Positions 46,177 through 56,501 of a stretch of DNA of 64,000 nucleotides are shown here, one piece after another. The translations under genes and the position numbers were made by a program. The DNA comes from Pseudomonas sp. RC10 (GTDB taxonomy: Bacteria > Pseudomonadota > Gammaproteobacteria > Pseudomonadales > Pseudomonadaceae). The stretch spans positions 5,642,001 to 5,706,000 of the forward strand of contig NZ_CP151650.1 of NCBI RefSeq assembly GCF_038397775.1, given 5' to 3'. The notes below the pieces were generated by a model, which was not told where the DNA came from, did no database searches, and saw only the letters and a program-made list of their open reading frames with translations. The number at the start of each line of letters is the position of its first letter. The stretch's first letter is position 1.

Positions 46177-47919
46177 TCAAGCGCCAGCAGGCACCGCATC
46201 CAGTTCCACCACTTCCGGCCGTTTCAACACGGCATACAACACGCCCGTCACCACGCTGCCGACCACAATCGCCAGCAGGTACAGCAACGCATGGTTGATT
46301 GCATTCGGAATCAGCAGCACGAACAACCCGCCATGGGGCGCCATGAGTTTGCAGCCGAAAAACATCGACAACGCCCCGGTCAGTGCGCCACCGACGATGC
46401 TCGCCGGGATCACCCGCAGCGGGTCTTTGGCCGCAAAGGGAATGGCGCCTTCGGAGATGAAGCACAGCCCCAGCACAAACGCTGCCTTGCCCGCTTCGCG
46501 CTCGCTTTGCGCGAATTTGTGACGGGCGATGAGGCTGGCGATGCCCATGCCGATCGGCGGCACCATGCCCGCCGCCATTGCTGCCGCCATCGGTGCGTAG
46601 CTCTGGGACGCCAGCAGCCCCACCGAAAACGCATAAGACGCCTTGTTGATCGGCCCGCCGAGGTCTACGCACATCATGGCGCCCAGCAACACGCCCAGCA
46701 GAATCGCGTTGGTGGTGCCCATGCTGTCGAGGAAGTGCGTCAGCCCTTCGAGCATGCCCGCCACCGGCTTGCCGACCACGTAGATCATCACCAGCCCCGT
46801 CACCAGACTGGCCAGCAGCGGAATGATCAGGATCGGCTTCAACGCCTCGACGCTGGCGGGCAGCCTTGCATAACGATTGATCGCCGCAGCGGTGTACCCA
46901 GCGATGAAGCCCGCGATAATGCCGCCGATGAACCCTGCGCCCAGCGTGCTGGCCAGCAGCCCGCCGATCATGCCCGGCGCCAGACCCGGCCGATCCGCGA
47001 TGGAATAGGCGATGTAACCCGCCAGCAGAGGCACCATCAGCTTGAACGCCGCATCACCGCCGATCTGCATCAACGCAGCGGCCAGCGTGCCTTGTTCCTT
47101 GAACGCCGTGATACCGAACACGAACGACAGCGCGATCAGCAAACCGCCCGCCACCACCATCGGCAGCATGAACGACACGCCTGTCAGCAGGTGTTTGTAG
47201 ACACCGGTTTTCTCTTTTTTGGCAGGGGCTTTCGAGGTCGACGCAGAAGACTCGATTTCGGCTTCAGCCAAGGCTTTTTTTAGCGTCGCCTCGGACTGCT
47301 TGAGCGCGATGCCGGTGCCGCAGCGGTAGATTCGTTTGCCTGCGAAACGCTCGGTGGCCACTTCGATATCGGCCGCCAGCAACACCACGTCGGCCTCGGC
47401 AATCGCCTGAGCGCTTAACGGATTGCGCGCACCGACCGAGCCTTGGGTTTCCACTTGCAGGTCGTAGCCCAGTTTTTTCGCCGCCTGCTGAATGGCCTCG
47501 GCGGCCATGAAGGTGTGGGCAACGCCGGTCGGGCAAGCGGTCACGGCCACCAGTGTCGGGATTTTGCCCGAGCTGGCAGCGGCGACAGACTCGACGCGCT
47601 CGCTGGGCACATACACCTTCGCCAGTTCCTGGGCTGAATGCATGAAACCGTCGATGTCCTGCAACGCTCGGGAGGGCGTCGACTGATGCAGACGCTTGCC
47701 CGCAAACCGGCTCAAATCCAGAGGGCCGGTGTTGACGACCAACACCCAGTCGGCGCTTTGGATCTGATCAGCGGTGAGCTGTTTTTCAGGGTGACGCGGG
47801 TCGTGCACTTCGACACACGTCGTCCAGCCCTGACGCTGCGCCGCTGCATCGAGCAGACGGGCGCTGAGGACGCTGCTGATCTTGCCGTTCGGGCAGGCCG
47901 TGACAATGGCTAACTTCAT
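46177..47919 (-). CDS. fruA: fructose PTS enzyme IIBC
   Basis: A 580-aa inner-membrane fructose permease. An inactive-type and an active EIIB domain are visible at the N-terminus (Cys in VTACPNGK near 9, and VTACPTGVAHTF near 129). They are followed by the EIIC channel with about nine TM helices from about 250. It phosphorylates incoming fructose at C1. The ATG at 47919 overlaps the fruK stop (TGATG), so all three genes are translationally coupled. Confidence 0.95.
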   Translation of the reverse strand: MKLAIVTACPNGKISSVLSARLLDAAAQRQGWTTCVEVHDPRHPEKQLTADQIQSADWVLVVNTGPLDLSRFAGKRLHQSTPSRALQDIDGFMHSAQELAKVYVPSERVESVAAASSGKIPTLVAVTACPTGVAHTFMAAEAIQQAAKKLGYDLQVETQGSVGARNPLSAQAIAEADVVLLAADIEVATERFAGKRIYRCGTGIALKQSEATLKKALAEAEIESSASTSKAPAKKEKTGVYKHLLTGVSFMLPMVVAGGLLIALSFVFGITAFKEQGTLAAALMQIGGDAAFKLMVPLLAGYIAYSIADRPGLAPGMIGGLLASTLGAGFIGGIIAGFIAGYTAAAINRYARLPASVEALKPILIIPLLASLVTGLVMIYVVGKPVAGMLEGLTHFLDSMGTTNAILLGVLLGAMMCVDLGGPINKASYAFSVGLLASQSYAPMAAAMAAGMVPPIGMGIASLIARHKFAQSEREAGKAAFVLGLCFISEGAIPFAAKDPLRVIPASIVGGALTGALSMFFGCKLMAPHGGLFVLLIPNAINHALLYLLAIVVGSVVTGVLYAVLKRPEVVELDAVPAGA

Positions 47920-48887
47920 CACTCTTCCTCTTTTCTTGTTCTGTCGAGGTTATTCGCCATGGCGCGAACGTTGACCCCGCCTTCCAGCCGTTTGAGTTGC
48001 ACGGTGTCCGTGATACCGAACCCGATCTGGGTCACCGCCATCGCGGCAATCGCCGTCGCCGTGCGCAACGTCCGCTCGGGCGCGTGGCCGCTCAACAGAC
48101 CGTGAACCATGCCCGCCAACAGCGAATCCCCCGCCCCGACCGTACTGGCAACCGTGACCTTCGGCGGCATCGCTTGCAACGCCACATCGGCGCTGAACCA
48201 GTGCACGCCTTCCGAGCCTTGGGAAATCACCACATGCTCAATGCCGCGCTGCCGCAAGGCTTCGGCAGCCTCGGCTTGCGCGGCGATGGAAATGATCGGT
48301 GCATCCAGCGCGTCGGCCAGCTCTTCGGTGTTGGGCTTGATCAGCCACGGTGACGCCTCAAGGCCTGCACGCAAGGCTTCGCCGCTCGTGTCCAGAGCAA
48401 CCTTCAGACCCTTTTTGTCGAGCATCAGCAGCAAGGCTTTCAGCCACTGCGCATCGACGCCACGGGGCAGACTGCCCGCCACGATCACCGCATCAAAGTC
48501 ACTGGCGATCTGGTCGACGCGGGCCGCGAGCGCCTGTTGCGCCTGGGCGCTGACTTCAGGGCCCGGCCCGTTCAAGTCAGTGATGCGCCCGCTGCTTTCG
48601 GCGAGCTTGATGTTGCTGCGGGTCTCGCCCGGCACACGCACGAACTCATCGACGAAACCGCGTTTGACGAACAGCGATTCGAACGGCAATTGATTATCGA
48701 CGCCGAGAAAACCCGCGACGGTCAGTGTGTGCCCCAAATCCGCCAGCACCTGCGCGACGTTGAGGCCCTTGCCTGCCGCGTGGGTGAGCATGCATTCGCT
48801 GCGGTTGACCTGGCCGACCTGCAACGGGCCCAACTGCACGGTCAGGTCCAGCGCCGGGTTCATGGTCAATGTCAAAATGTTCGCCAT
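47919..48887 (-). CDS. fruK: 1-phosphofructokinase
   Basis: A 322-aa PfkB-family kinase that converts fructose-1-phosphate to fructose-1,6-bisphosphate. The N-terminal substrate loop is AAGKGLNVAQVLADLG and the catalytic motif is VGAGDSLLAGMVHG near 247-260. Start and stop overlap fruB and fruA respectively (TAATG and TGATG). Confidence 0.95.
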   Translation of the reverse strand: MANILTLTMNPALDLTVQLGPLQVGQVNRSECMLTHAAGKGLNVAQVLADLGHTLTVAGFLGVDNQLPFESLFVKRGFVDEFVRVPGETRSNIKLAESSGRITDLNGPGPEVSAQAQQALAARVDQIASDFDAVIVAGSLPRGVDAQWLKALLLMLDKKGLKVALDTSGEALRAGLEASPWLIKPNTEELADALDAPIISIAAQAEAAEALRQRGIEHVVISQGSEGVHWFSADVALQAMPPKVTVASTVGAGDSLLAGMVHGLLSGHAPERTLRTATAIAAMAVTQIGFGITDTVQLKRLEGGVNVRAMANNLDRTRKEEE

Positions 48888-51748
48888 TACAGCCCCTCCA
48901 CGAGGGCACGCACTTCAGCGGCGCTGCCGACGGCCAGCGCGTGTTGCGCCAACTGCCGGGCACCGATCAGATTCAATTCACGGACGCAGGCTTTGACTTC
49001 GCCCACACTGCGCGCCGCGACACTCAATTCATCGACGCCCAGCCCGACCAGCACCGGCACCGCCAGCGGGTCCGCTGCCAACTCGCCGCACACGCCGACC
49101 CATTTGCCATGGGCATGGGCGGCGCGAACGGTGATGTCGATCAGTTGCAGTACGGCGGGATGCAGACCATCCGCCTGGGCAGACAAGGTTGGATGGCCCC
49201 GGTCGATGGCCAGGGTGTATTGGGTAAGGTCGTTGGTGCCGACGCTGAAGAAGTCCACCTCTTTGGCCAGCATCGGCGCCAACAGCGCCGCCGATGGCAC
49301 CTCGATCATGATGCCCAGTTGCAAGTCGGCCACCGGAATTTCCAGACGCAGTCGCTCGGTCATGTCACGCGCCTGACGCCACTCTTCAACGGTCCCGACC
49401 ATCGGGAACATGATGCGCAATGGACGGTTGTCAGCGGACCGCAGCAAGGCGCGAAGCTGGCTTTCCATCACGTCAGGACGCTGCAAGGTCAGACGAATGC
49501 CGCGCAGGCCGAGGAATGGGTTTTCTTCCTTGTCGATTGGCCAGTACGGCAGGGGTTTATCGCCACCGACGTCGAGGGTACGAACCACCAATGGTCGGCC
49601 TTTGAGGTCGTCAAGCACGCGACGGTATTCAGCTTCCTGAGTGGCTTCGTCCGGCGCGGAGCTGTGGGCCATGAACAGCAATTCGGTGCGCAACAGGCCG
49701 ATGCCTTCGGCGCCCTGTTCTACCGCAGCGGGCGTACCGGCGCTGTCGCCAATGTTGGCGAACACCTCGACCGCGTGGCCGTCCTGGGTGATTGCAGGCT
49801 CCAAGCGCAACGCGGCAGCGGCTTTCAGACGTGTCTCGCGAGTGTCGCGGTCAAGCAAGGCGCGCTCCAAGGTCGCGTCGTCCGGCGCCACATCCAAGCG
49901 TCCGCGCTGACCGTCGATCAGCAAAACGGTGCCGGATTTGATCAGCAACACCGCGTCCCCGGCACCGACCAGCGCCGGAATACCCAATGCGCGAGCAACG
50001 ATGGCGCTGTGGGCCGTGGCACCGCCGCGCGCCGTGAGAATCCCGGCGACGCGTACGGGATCGAGCCGCGCCACGTCGGACGGGCCGACTTCATCCATCA
50101 CCAGAATGTACGGTTCTTGCGGTTCCACCAGATCCTGCACGCCGCACAGCTGCGCCAGTACGCGACGGCCTACATCGCGCAGGTCCGCCGCACGTTCGGC
50201 GAGCAACGCATCTTTAAGCTGCTCCTGCTGGTGTGCCGCCGCGTCGATCACATGCGTCCAGGCGGCAGCGGCACTTTCACCACTTTTGAGACGCAGGGCG
50301 ACCTCGTCCACTAGTTCGGGGTCGTCGAGCATTTCTTGGTGGGTGATGAAAATCTCGCGAATGGCCTTGGCGGTGCTGCGTTGGATCAGCCCTTCGATGT
50401 CGCTTCGGACCAAGCCCAACGCCGAGTGCAGACGCTCATGCTCGGCGTGATACGACTCGCCGCGCAGCGGGTAATCAAATACCGGCAACACGTGCACATG
50501 GGCAGGCCCCGTGGCGATGCCGGGGGCGGCGGGAACGGCCTGAATCTGGGAACCGGCGGAGGGGGCGCTCAGGTGTTTTTCCATCATGGCCGCAATCGGG
50601 CTTGGCGCGGACTCGGTCGGCAGCGGCTCGATCTCCTCGCCCAAGCCTTCGCGGACGGCAGCGATCAGAGCAGGCAAGGCATCGCTGGCAATGGTCGGCT
50701 CGGCGATGAATTCCAGCACCTGCCCCCGACGCACGCCGAGGCTCAGCAGTTTGCTCAGACTTTTGACCGACACAGGATTTTCGGCGCTGTCGAGAATGCG
50801 CACGCGCACCTCGCCTTCAAAATTTTTCGCCAGTTGCGCGAGGATCTTTGCCGGGCGCGCATGCAGGCCATGAGCGTTGGCAAGGGCGACACGCTCGCTC
50901 GGCCAGTCGGGCGGCACGTCACCGCCCAGGGCTTGCAGCACGGCGCGGCTGCTGGTGGCCTGACCCAATTCTTGCCCACGGCCTTCGATCAACAGTGCGC
51001 ACAGTCTTTCGAGCAACGCTTGATGGGACTCCCCCAGGCTGGCGAGGCAGAACAGGCCGTTCAACGGTTGCCCCAGATGACGCATGGGCTTGTCCGGCGT
51101 GACAAACGCCAGCCCCGGTTTGTTGACCATCTGCTCGCTGTGCAGCCACCAGAGGCCGTCGCCCAACGGCAGCGGCTCGACCTGTTGCAGCACGGCGGCA
51201 AAGCCGTTGTTCACGCATTCGGCACGACGCAGCAACCGGGCACCGCGCCAGACCAGCTCTTCGAAGTCATCGACTGACGCACCGAGGCTGATCATTTGTG
51301 CATCCAGCGCCAGTTCCTGCGGAGCGCCTTGCAGCAGTTTGAGCAGCGCCTTTGGACTCGTGGCCTGACGCAACGCTTCGCCCAGATCGGTCTCGCCGAG
51401 GGCACGGGTCAGGAGTTGGAGGAGACGCAAGTGTTCGTCGGATTTGGCGGCAATGCCGATGGCCAGATAGACGATCTGCCCGTCGCCCCAATCCACGCCC
51501 TCTGGAAACTGCATCAAACGCACACCGGTGGCGTACACCTGATCGCGGGTTTGCGGCGTGCCATGGGGAATCGCGATGCCTTGGCCGAGAAAGGTCGAAC
51601 CCTGTTGCTCGCGGGCTTGCAGCCCTTGCAAATAACCCGGCGCGACGAGCCCGTCAGCCACGAGCAGATCGGCGAGCAGTTGCAGCGCTGCGGATTTATC
51701 CACAGCCGTTTGGCCCATGGAAATTTGCTCAACGGTCAGTTCGAGCAT
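48887..51748 (-). CDS. fruB: fructose PTS multiphosphoryl protein EIIA-HPr-EI
   Basis: A 953-aa soluble fusion that supplies the entire phosphorelay. EIIA (1 to about 145) has His62 in AIPHGTPQT. An inserted linker domain runs about 150-280. HPr (about 285-370) has His in [15 protein letters not shown] (about 395-953) has the phospho-His motif [15 protein letters not shown] and ends with a PEP-binding TIM barrel. The start ATG has AGGAG upstream. First gene of fruBKA. Confidence 0.96.
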   Translation of the reverse strand: MLELTVEQISMGQTAVDKSAALQLLADLLVADGLVAPGYLQGLQAREQQGSTFLGQGIAIPHGTPQTRDQVYATGVRLMQFPEGVDWGDGQIVYLAIGIAAKSDEHLRLLQLLTRALGETDLGEALRQATSPKALLKLLQGAPQELALDAQMISLGASVDDFEELVWRGARLLRRAECVNNGFAAVLQQVEPLPLGDGLWWLHSEQMVNKPGLAFVTPDKPMRHLGQPLNGLFCLASLGESHQALLERLCALLIEGRGQELGQATSSRAVLQALGGDVPPDWPSERVALANAHGLHARPAKILAQLAKNFEGEVRVRILDSAENPVSVKSLSKLLSLGVRRGQVLEFIAEPTIASDALPALIAAVREGLGEEIEPLPTESAPSPIAAMMEKHLSAPSAGSQIQAVPAAPGIATGPAHVHVLPVFDYPLRGESYHAEHERLHSALGLVRSDIEGLIQRSTAKAIREIFITHQEMLDDPELVDEVALRLKSGESAAAAWTHVIDAAAHQQEQLKDALLAERAADLRDVGRRVLAQLCGVQDLVEPQEPYILVMDEVGPSDVARLDPVRVAGILTARGGATAHSAIVARALGIPALVGAGDAVLLIKSGTVLLIDGQRGRLDVAPDDATLERALLDRDTRETRLKAAAALRLEPAITQDGHAVEVFANIGDSAGTPAAVEQGAEGIGLLRTELLFMAHSSAPDEATQEAEYRRVLDDLKGRPLVVRTLDVGGDKPLPYWPIDKEENPFLGLRGIRLTLQRPDVMESQLRALLRSADNRPLRIMFPMVGTVEEWRQARDMTERLRLEIPVADLQLGIMIEVPSAALLAPMLAKEVDFFSVGTNDLTQYTLAIDRGHPTLSAQADGLHPAVLQLIDITVRAAHAHGKWVGVCGELAADPLAVPVLVGLGVDELSVAARSVGEVKACVRELNLIGARQLAQHALAVGSAAEVRALVEGL

Positions 51749-51846
51749 CGCGGTCTCCTGTGATTATTGTTTTAGGGCCTGAGGCACGTGGATGACACGG
51801 CATCAGACCAGCGTTCTTGCACGATTACGGCAATAAATGCGCTTGC

Positions 51847-51858
51847 TGAATCGTTTAA
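51847..51858. promoter_or_regulatory. FruR/Cra-like operator (fruB side)
   Basis: TGAATCGTTTAA is the reverse complement of TTAAACGATTCA and fits the FruR consensus known from P. putida (TTAAACGMTTCA). It lies 99 bp upstream of fruB, in the divergent fruB-fruR region. Confidence 0.6.
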
Positions 51859-51974
51859 TCTAGATTGCCGGGCACGTTACTCGATATCTTGCGCAGATTG
51901 AAGCGCATCCTGCTGACCGGCGCAGAAAGCATTCTGAAAACGTAATCGATAATGCTCTGCTGTAATGATGACTC

Positions 51975-51986
51975 TGAATCGGTGAA
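51975..51986. promoter_or_regulatory. second, weaker FruR-like site (fruR side)
   Basis: TGAATCGGTGAA matches 9 of 12 bases of the fruB-side operator. It lies 48 bp upstream of the likely fruR start and could support autoregulation; confidence is limited. Confidence 0.3.
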
Positions 51987-52034
51987 AATCCCGACCGCAT
52001 TCCGTCCGTGCCAAAGAATAAAAGGAAGGTCCGC

Positions 52035-53030
52035 TTGAAACTCAGTGATATTGCGCGTCTGGCCGGCGTCTCCGTCACCACCGCCAGCTACGTGATCAAC
52101 GGCAAGGCCGAGCAGCAACGCATCAGCAACGCGACCGTTGAACGTGTGCGGGCGGTGGTCGAGGCCCATGGATTTCGCCCCAATCCACAGGCTGCGGGGC
52201 TGCGCAGCCGCCACACCCGGACGTTGGGTTTCATTTTGCCGGACCTCGAAAACCCGAGTTACGCCCGTATCGCCAAGCAACTCGAACAAGGCGCCCGTGC
52301 CCGAGGCTATCAACTCCTGATCGCCAGTTCCGACGACGATCCCATCAGCGAGCTGCAATTGTTGCAGTTGTTTCGCGCCCGCCGTTGCGATGCCCTCTTC
52401 GTTGCCAGTTGCCTGCCTGCCAGCGATGACAGCTACCGCGACCTGCAAAAACATGGCATTCCCGTCATCGCCATCGACCGGGAAATGGACCCCGCGCATT
52501 TCTGCTCGGTGGTCAGCGACGACCACGACGCCAGCCAGCAACTGACGCGCAGCCTGCTGGAAACCAGACCCCGGCACGTTGCCCTCATCGGCGCCCGCCC
52601 TGAACTCAGCGTCAGTAAAGCCCGTGCCAGTGGCTTCGAAGACGCACTGGAAGGCTTCAAAGGCTCGGTGATCGTCGAGCATGGCGAAGCGTTCAGTCGC
52701 GATTGCGGCCTGCACATCGCGGGCGAGATGCTTGATCGCCTCGGCTATTTTCCCGACGCGCTGATTACCACGTCCTATGTTCTATTGCAGGGCGTTTTCG
52801 ACCTGCTCCACGCGCGCCGTCTCAATCCTGATCAACTGCACCTCGGCACTTTCGGCGACACGCAACTGCTCGACTTTCTGCCGTTGCCGGTCAACGCCAT
52901 GGCCCAGCAGCACCAATTGATCGCTGAAAAAGCACTGGCACTGGCCCTATCGGCCGTGGAACAGGATCTGTACGAGCCCGGCGTTCACGCCATCGTGCGC
53001 ACGTTCAAACAGCGCATTCACGAGGCCTGA
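52035..53030 (+). CDS. fruR: fructose repressor FruR/Cra (LacI family)
   Basis: A 331-aa LacI-type regulator. The N-terminal HTH starts MKLSDIARLAGVSVTTASYVINGKAE. The effector-binding domain resembles sugar-binding proteins; fructose-1-phosphate is the known effector in P. putida. The likely start is the TTG at 52035, preceded by AAGGAAGG; it gives the canonical MKLSDIAR N-terminus. A GTG at 52008 would add nine lysine-rich residues. It is divergent from fruBKA. Confidence 0.92.
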   Translation: MKLSDIARLAGVSVTTASYVINGKAEQQRISNATVERVRAVVEAHGFRPNPQAAGLRSRHTRTLGFILPDLENPSYARIAKQLEQGARARGYQLLIASSDDDPISELQLLQLFRARRCDALFVASCLPASDDSYRDLQKHGIPVIAIDREMDPAHFCSVVSDDHDASQQLTRSLLETRPRHVALIGARPELSVSKARASGFEDALEGFKGSVIVEHGEAFSRDCGLHIAGEMLDRLGYFPDALITTSYVLLQGVFDLLHARRLNPDQLHLGTFGDTQLLDFLPLPVNAMAQQHQLIAEKALALALSAVEQDLYEPGVHAIVRTFKQRIHEA

Positions 53031-53031
53031 C

Positions 53032-53811
53032 GTGCGGCTGATCGACACCCACACGCATCTGGACTTCGATGATTTCGACGCTGACCGAGACGCCGTTCTC
53101 AGCCATTGTCGACAGCTGCAAGTAGACCGGATCGTGGTGTTGGGGGTCTATCAGCGCAATCTGCAGCGGGTGTGGGATCTGGCCCTCAATGAGCCTTCCA
53201 TTTACGCAGCATTGGGCTTACACCCGATTTATCTTAATGAACACCGCCCCGAGCACCTTCATGAATTGCGCGAGCGACTGGCCGAATTGGCGGGCCATCC
53301 AAAACTCTGCGCAGTGGGCGAAATCGGGCTGGATTACTACGTCGAATCGCTGGATCGGGATCGACAAAAAACCGTTTTCGAGCAACAGCTACAAATGGCC
53401 GCTGACTTCAATCTGCCCGCCCTGCTCCACGTACGCCGCAGTCACGCCGATACCATTGCCACACTCAAACGCTTCAAGCTCAAACGCGCTGGCATCGTTC
53501 ACGCCTTCGCAGGGAGCCGAGAGGAAGCGAAGGAATACATCAAGCTCGGTTTCAAACTCGGCCTTGGCGGCGCGGCGACCTGGCCGCAAGCGCTGCGCAT
53601 GCACCGGGTGATTGCCGACCTGCCGCTGGACAGCGTAGTGCTGGAAACCGATTCCCCCGACATGGCCCCGGCAATGTACCCCGGCCAGCGCAACAGCCCT
53701 GCGCACTTGCCGGATATTTGCGTAGCCTTGGCCGGGCTGATGAATACCACGCCCGACACCCTCGCCAACGCCAGTACCGAGAACGCCTGCCAGGTCTTCG
53801 GCTGGGCATGA
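53032..53811 (+). CDS. TatD-family metal-dependent hydrolase
   Basis: A 259-aa TIM-barrel DNase/hydrolase. The ligands are HTHLDF (His-x-His), GEIGLDYY (Glu), LLHVRRSH and HAFAGS, and ETDSPDM. It starts with GTG one base after fruR and is likely cotranscribed with it. TatD proteins have 3'-5' exonuclease or D-tyrosyl-tRNA-related activities; the role here is unknown. Confidence 0.92.
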   Translation: MRLIDTHTHLDFDDFDADRDAVLSHCRQLQVDRIVVLGVYQRNLQRVWDLALNEPSIYAALGLHPIYLNEHRPEHLHELRERLAELAGHPKLCAVGEIGLDYYVESLDRDRQKTVFEQQLQMAADFNLPALLHVRRSHADTIATLKRFKLKRAGIVHAFAGSREEAKEYIKLGFKLGLGGAATWPQALRMHRVIADLPLDSVVLETDSPDMAPAMYPGQRNSPAHLPDICVALAGLMNTTPDTLANASTENACQVFGWA

Positions 53812-53917
53812 ATCACGCCTGACTCACCACTCGCCCGATTTCATTTTGTAAAAAGAAATTTCAAACGCGACCAGCGGTCCTTTGCATACCTCCCCCCGAT
53901 CGCTAAGGACACCGGTA

Positions 53918-54346
53918 ATGAAATTCTCCAAGTTCGCGCAGGCGCTGTCGAAATGGACCGGCAACCCGAAGACCTTTGTCGTGGCCGTTCTGTTGATCTG
54001 CGTGTGGGCCGTGACAGGTCCTTTCTTCCATTACAACGACACGTGGCAGCTGATCATCAACACCTCCACGACGATCATCACGTTCCTGATGGTCTTCCTC
54101 GTGCAGAACACCCAGAACCGCGACACGGACGAATTGCACATCAAGATCGACGAGCTGTTGCGGGTCACCAAGGATGCCCAGAACGCGGTGTTGAGTCTGG
54201 ACAACCTGGACCAGAAAGAACTGCACGCGCTGCGCAAGAAATACAAGGCCATGGGCGATCGTGAAGACACCGACCACACCCAGCCGTTTCCCGCGTGCGA
54301 TGCCGATGTCGTCATGGACAAGTCCGAGTCGGCCACCGACCATTGA
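53918..54346 (+). CDS. low-affinity iron permease family protein
   Basis: A 142-aa membrane protein with two TM helices (about 18-38 and 45-66). It has the family signature GPFFHYNDTWQLIINTSTTI followed by FLMVFLVQNTQNRDTDELHIK. The C-terminal half is soluble and helical. The ATG at 53918 follows AAGGA. It is much shorter than the yeast Fet4 transporter, so transport activity is not assured. Confidence 0.78.
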   Translation: MKFSKFAQALSKWTGNPKTFVVAVLLICVWAVTGPFFHYNDTWQLIINTSTTIITFLMVFLVQNTQNRDTDELHIKIDELLRVTKDAQNAVLSLDNLDQKELHALRKKYKAMGDREDTDHTQPFPACDADVVMDKSESATDH

Positions 54347-54411
54347 TCAGAGGGCGAGGAACTACACGGCGTCGGGTTTTTCTCAAATGGATGTGTCGTC
54401 TGTGCTGACGA

Positions 54412-54503
54412 CTCGCGAATGAATTCGTTCCTACAAGTGATTTGGCGTACGCCTGAAACGGTTGGACGGACACAGCAGCTGTGGGAGCGAATTCATTCGC
54501 GAA
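54412..54503. repeat. REP pair, reversed order (GGGAGCGAATTCATTCGCG family)
   Basis: CGCGAATGAATTCGTTCCTA at 54414 and TGTGGGAGCGAATTCATTCG at 54480, inverted with a spacer of about 45 nt. This is the opposite head/tail order to most copies. Confidence 0.75.
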
Positions 54504-54564
54504 AGATGTATCAGACTACAGAGATGTATTGCGAAACACTTCGGCCTCAACAGGGAGTTCGCCC

Positions 54565-55686
54565 ATGAGCGGATCACGCAGCACTGCAAAGTCTGAAGTC
54601 GTTCTGCTGGCCACCCACAAGCGCTTGGCGACTCATGAAACGGTGGTTCAGCAGGCTCTGGCCGAACGGATCGCAGGTGTCTTGGGAGCGAAATTCGTCG
54701 GGGCGTATGACCCGGCGCTGCACCAAGGTCATGCGCTGTATTACATCCCGTCCGACACGCTTATCGGAAAAGAGGATGGCAACGCGCTGAATATTCGCAG
54801 CGTCGATGACTTCTTTGGCGGGCTTATCGACCATCCCTTCATGGCCACCAAAGCCATTTCCCATCCTCTCCTCAAAGACGCAACCGCGAAACCGGCAGGC
54901 TGGTCTGATCGCTTTTTCGAAGATGCAGCCGATGCGGTGCTCGCAGGTTTCAGCGTGTTCAACGAGGCCGATGCCAGGCGCGCCGGGGTGCAGTTGCTCA
55001 AAGACGGCCCGGTGCGGGTGAAGCCGGTCCTGGCCACAGCAGGTCGCGGACAGTTAGTGGTGACGACGGAAGCTGAGCTCGACAGCGCCCTCGCTCAGCA
55101 AGACATGGCCGAGGTCGAGGAATGGGGGCTGGTGCTGGAGGAGGATTTGCACGACGTCATCACCTACAGCGTGGGCCAGATTCAGGTGGCGGGCATCACG
55201 ATCAGCTACCACGGCACGCAAAGCCTCACCGAGGACAACAACGGCGAAACCGTCTACGGCGGCTCGCAATTATGGCTGGTGCGCGGCGATTACAACGCGT
55301 TGCTCAAGCTCGATCTTGACGACGATGTGCGGCGTTCGGTCACTCAAGCGATGATTTACGAAAACGCCGCGCTGGATTGCTTCCCGGATTTCCTCGCCTC
55401 GCGGCGCAATTACGACATTGCCCATGGCACCAATTCGCGAGGGAAAGTCTGCTCGGGCGTTTTGGAACAATCCTGGCGCATCGGTGGCGCCAGCCCTGCC
55501 GAGATTGAAGCGCTGGTAGCGTTTGCCGCCGACCCGACCTTGCAACGAATTCGCGCGTCCAGCCACGAAATCTACGGGCCGACTACCTTGCCGGCCGATG
55601 CCCACCTTCTCTACGAGGGCGACGACCCTGACGTCGGCCTTATCAGCAAATTCACACAGGTCCAGCCTTATGACCGTACGCAGTGA
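54565..55686 (+). CDS. DUF3182 family protein
   Basis: A 373-aa protein of the DUF3182 family, which I recall as having an ATP-grasp-like fold. Motifs include TAGRGQLVVTTEAEL, WGLVLEEDLHDVITYSVGQ and GTNSRGKVCSGVLEQSWRIGG. The start is the ATG at 54565; the frame continues upstream through a REP element that adds an artificial leader. It overlaps the following hydrolase by 17 bp, so the two are a coupled pair. The reaction is unknown. Confidence 0.82.
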   Translation: MSGSRSTAKSEVVLLATHKRLATHETVVQQALAERIAGVLGAKFVGAYDPALHQGHALYYIPSDTLIGKEDGNALNIRSVDDFFGGLIDHPFMATKAISHPLLKDATAKPAGWSDRFFEDAADAVLAGFSVFNEADARRAGVQLLKDGPVRVKPVLATAGRGQLVVTTEAELDSALAQQDMAEVEEWGLVLEEDLHDVITYSVGQIQVAGITISYHGTQSLTEDNNGETVYGGSQLWLVRGDYNALLKLDLDDDVRRSVTQAMIYENAALDCFPDFLASRRNYDIAHGTNSRGKVCSGVLEQSWRIGGASPAEIEALVAFAADPTLQRIRASSHEIYGPTTLPADAHLLYEGDDPDVGLISKFTQVQPYDRTQ

Positions 55687-56440
55687 AACCATCGACATCA
55701 GCGTCAGCGACGACACCATCTCAGGCACCATCCTGGCGCCCGGCGCGAAGATGCCGGGCATTCTGTTCGTGCACGGGTGGGGCGGCAGTCAGCAGCGCGA
55801 CCTCGCTCGGGCCAAGAACATCACCGGCCTGGGTTGCGTGTGCCTGACCTTCGACTTGCGCGGCCATGAACGCACCCATGAAATGCGCGCCTCGGTGTCC
55901 CGCGAACACAGCATGGAAGACCTGCTTGCCGCGTACGACCGACTGGCGAGTCACCCCGCTGTAGATAACAACGCGATTGCGGTGATCGGCAGCAGTTACG
56001 GCGGCTATCTGGCGACGATTCTCAGCGGGATGCGCCCGGTCAAATGGCTGGCCTTGCGCGTTCCGGCACTGTATTGGGATGCCGACTGGGACATGCCGAA
56101 ACAGGCGCTGGACCGGGACAAGCTTGCGCATTACCGCCGCTCGGCCGTGACCGCCGCTGATAATCGCGCGTTGGCGGCGTGCAAGGATTTCAAAGGGGAT
56201 GTGTTGCTGGTCGAGTCTGAGCAGGACGATTACGTGCCCCACGCGACGTTGATGAGTTATCGCACAGCGTTCGATCTGGCGCATTCGTTGACCTATCGCC
56301 TGCTGGACGGCGCGGACCATGGATTGAGCAGCGACACCAGCCAGCATGCGTACACGACGCTGTTGACCGACTGGATCAGCGAAATGGTCATCGGCTCGCG
56401 ACTGGTCGATTACCCGCATCATTCGGCGGCTTACTCGTGA
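55670..56440 (+). CDS. alpha/beta hydrolase
   Basis: A 256-aa cytoplasmic hydrolase of the dienelactone/peptidase-S9-like type. The oxyanion region is FVHGWGGSQQ, the nucleophile elbow is GSSYGGYLA (Ser about 104), and the acid and His are expected in SEQDDYVP and DGADHGLS. The ATG at 55670 lies within the end of the DUF3182 gene (17-bp overlap), indicating a two-gene operon. Substrate unknown. Confidence 0.85.
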   Translation: MTVRSETIDISVSDDTISGTILAPGAKMPGILFVHGWGGSQQRDLARAKNITGLGCVCLTFDLRGHERTHEMRASVSREHSMEDLLAAYDRLASHPAVDNNAIAVIGSSYGGYLATILSGMRPVKWLALRVPALYWDADWDMPKQALDRDKLAHYRRSAVTAADNRALAACKDFKGDVLLVESEQDDYVPHATLMSYRTAFDLAHSLTYRLLDGADHGLSSDTSQHAYTTLLTDWISEMVIGSRLVDYPHHSAAYS

Positions 56441-56501
56441 TCCTGGAGGCGCCGCTCGCTTAGTGGGCGTCGGCTCCCACCCTGTCAACGGCGCCTAAAC
56501 G

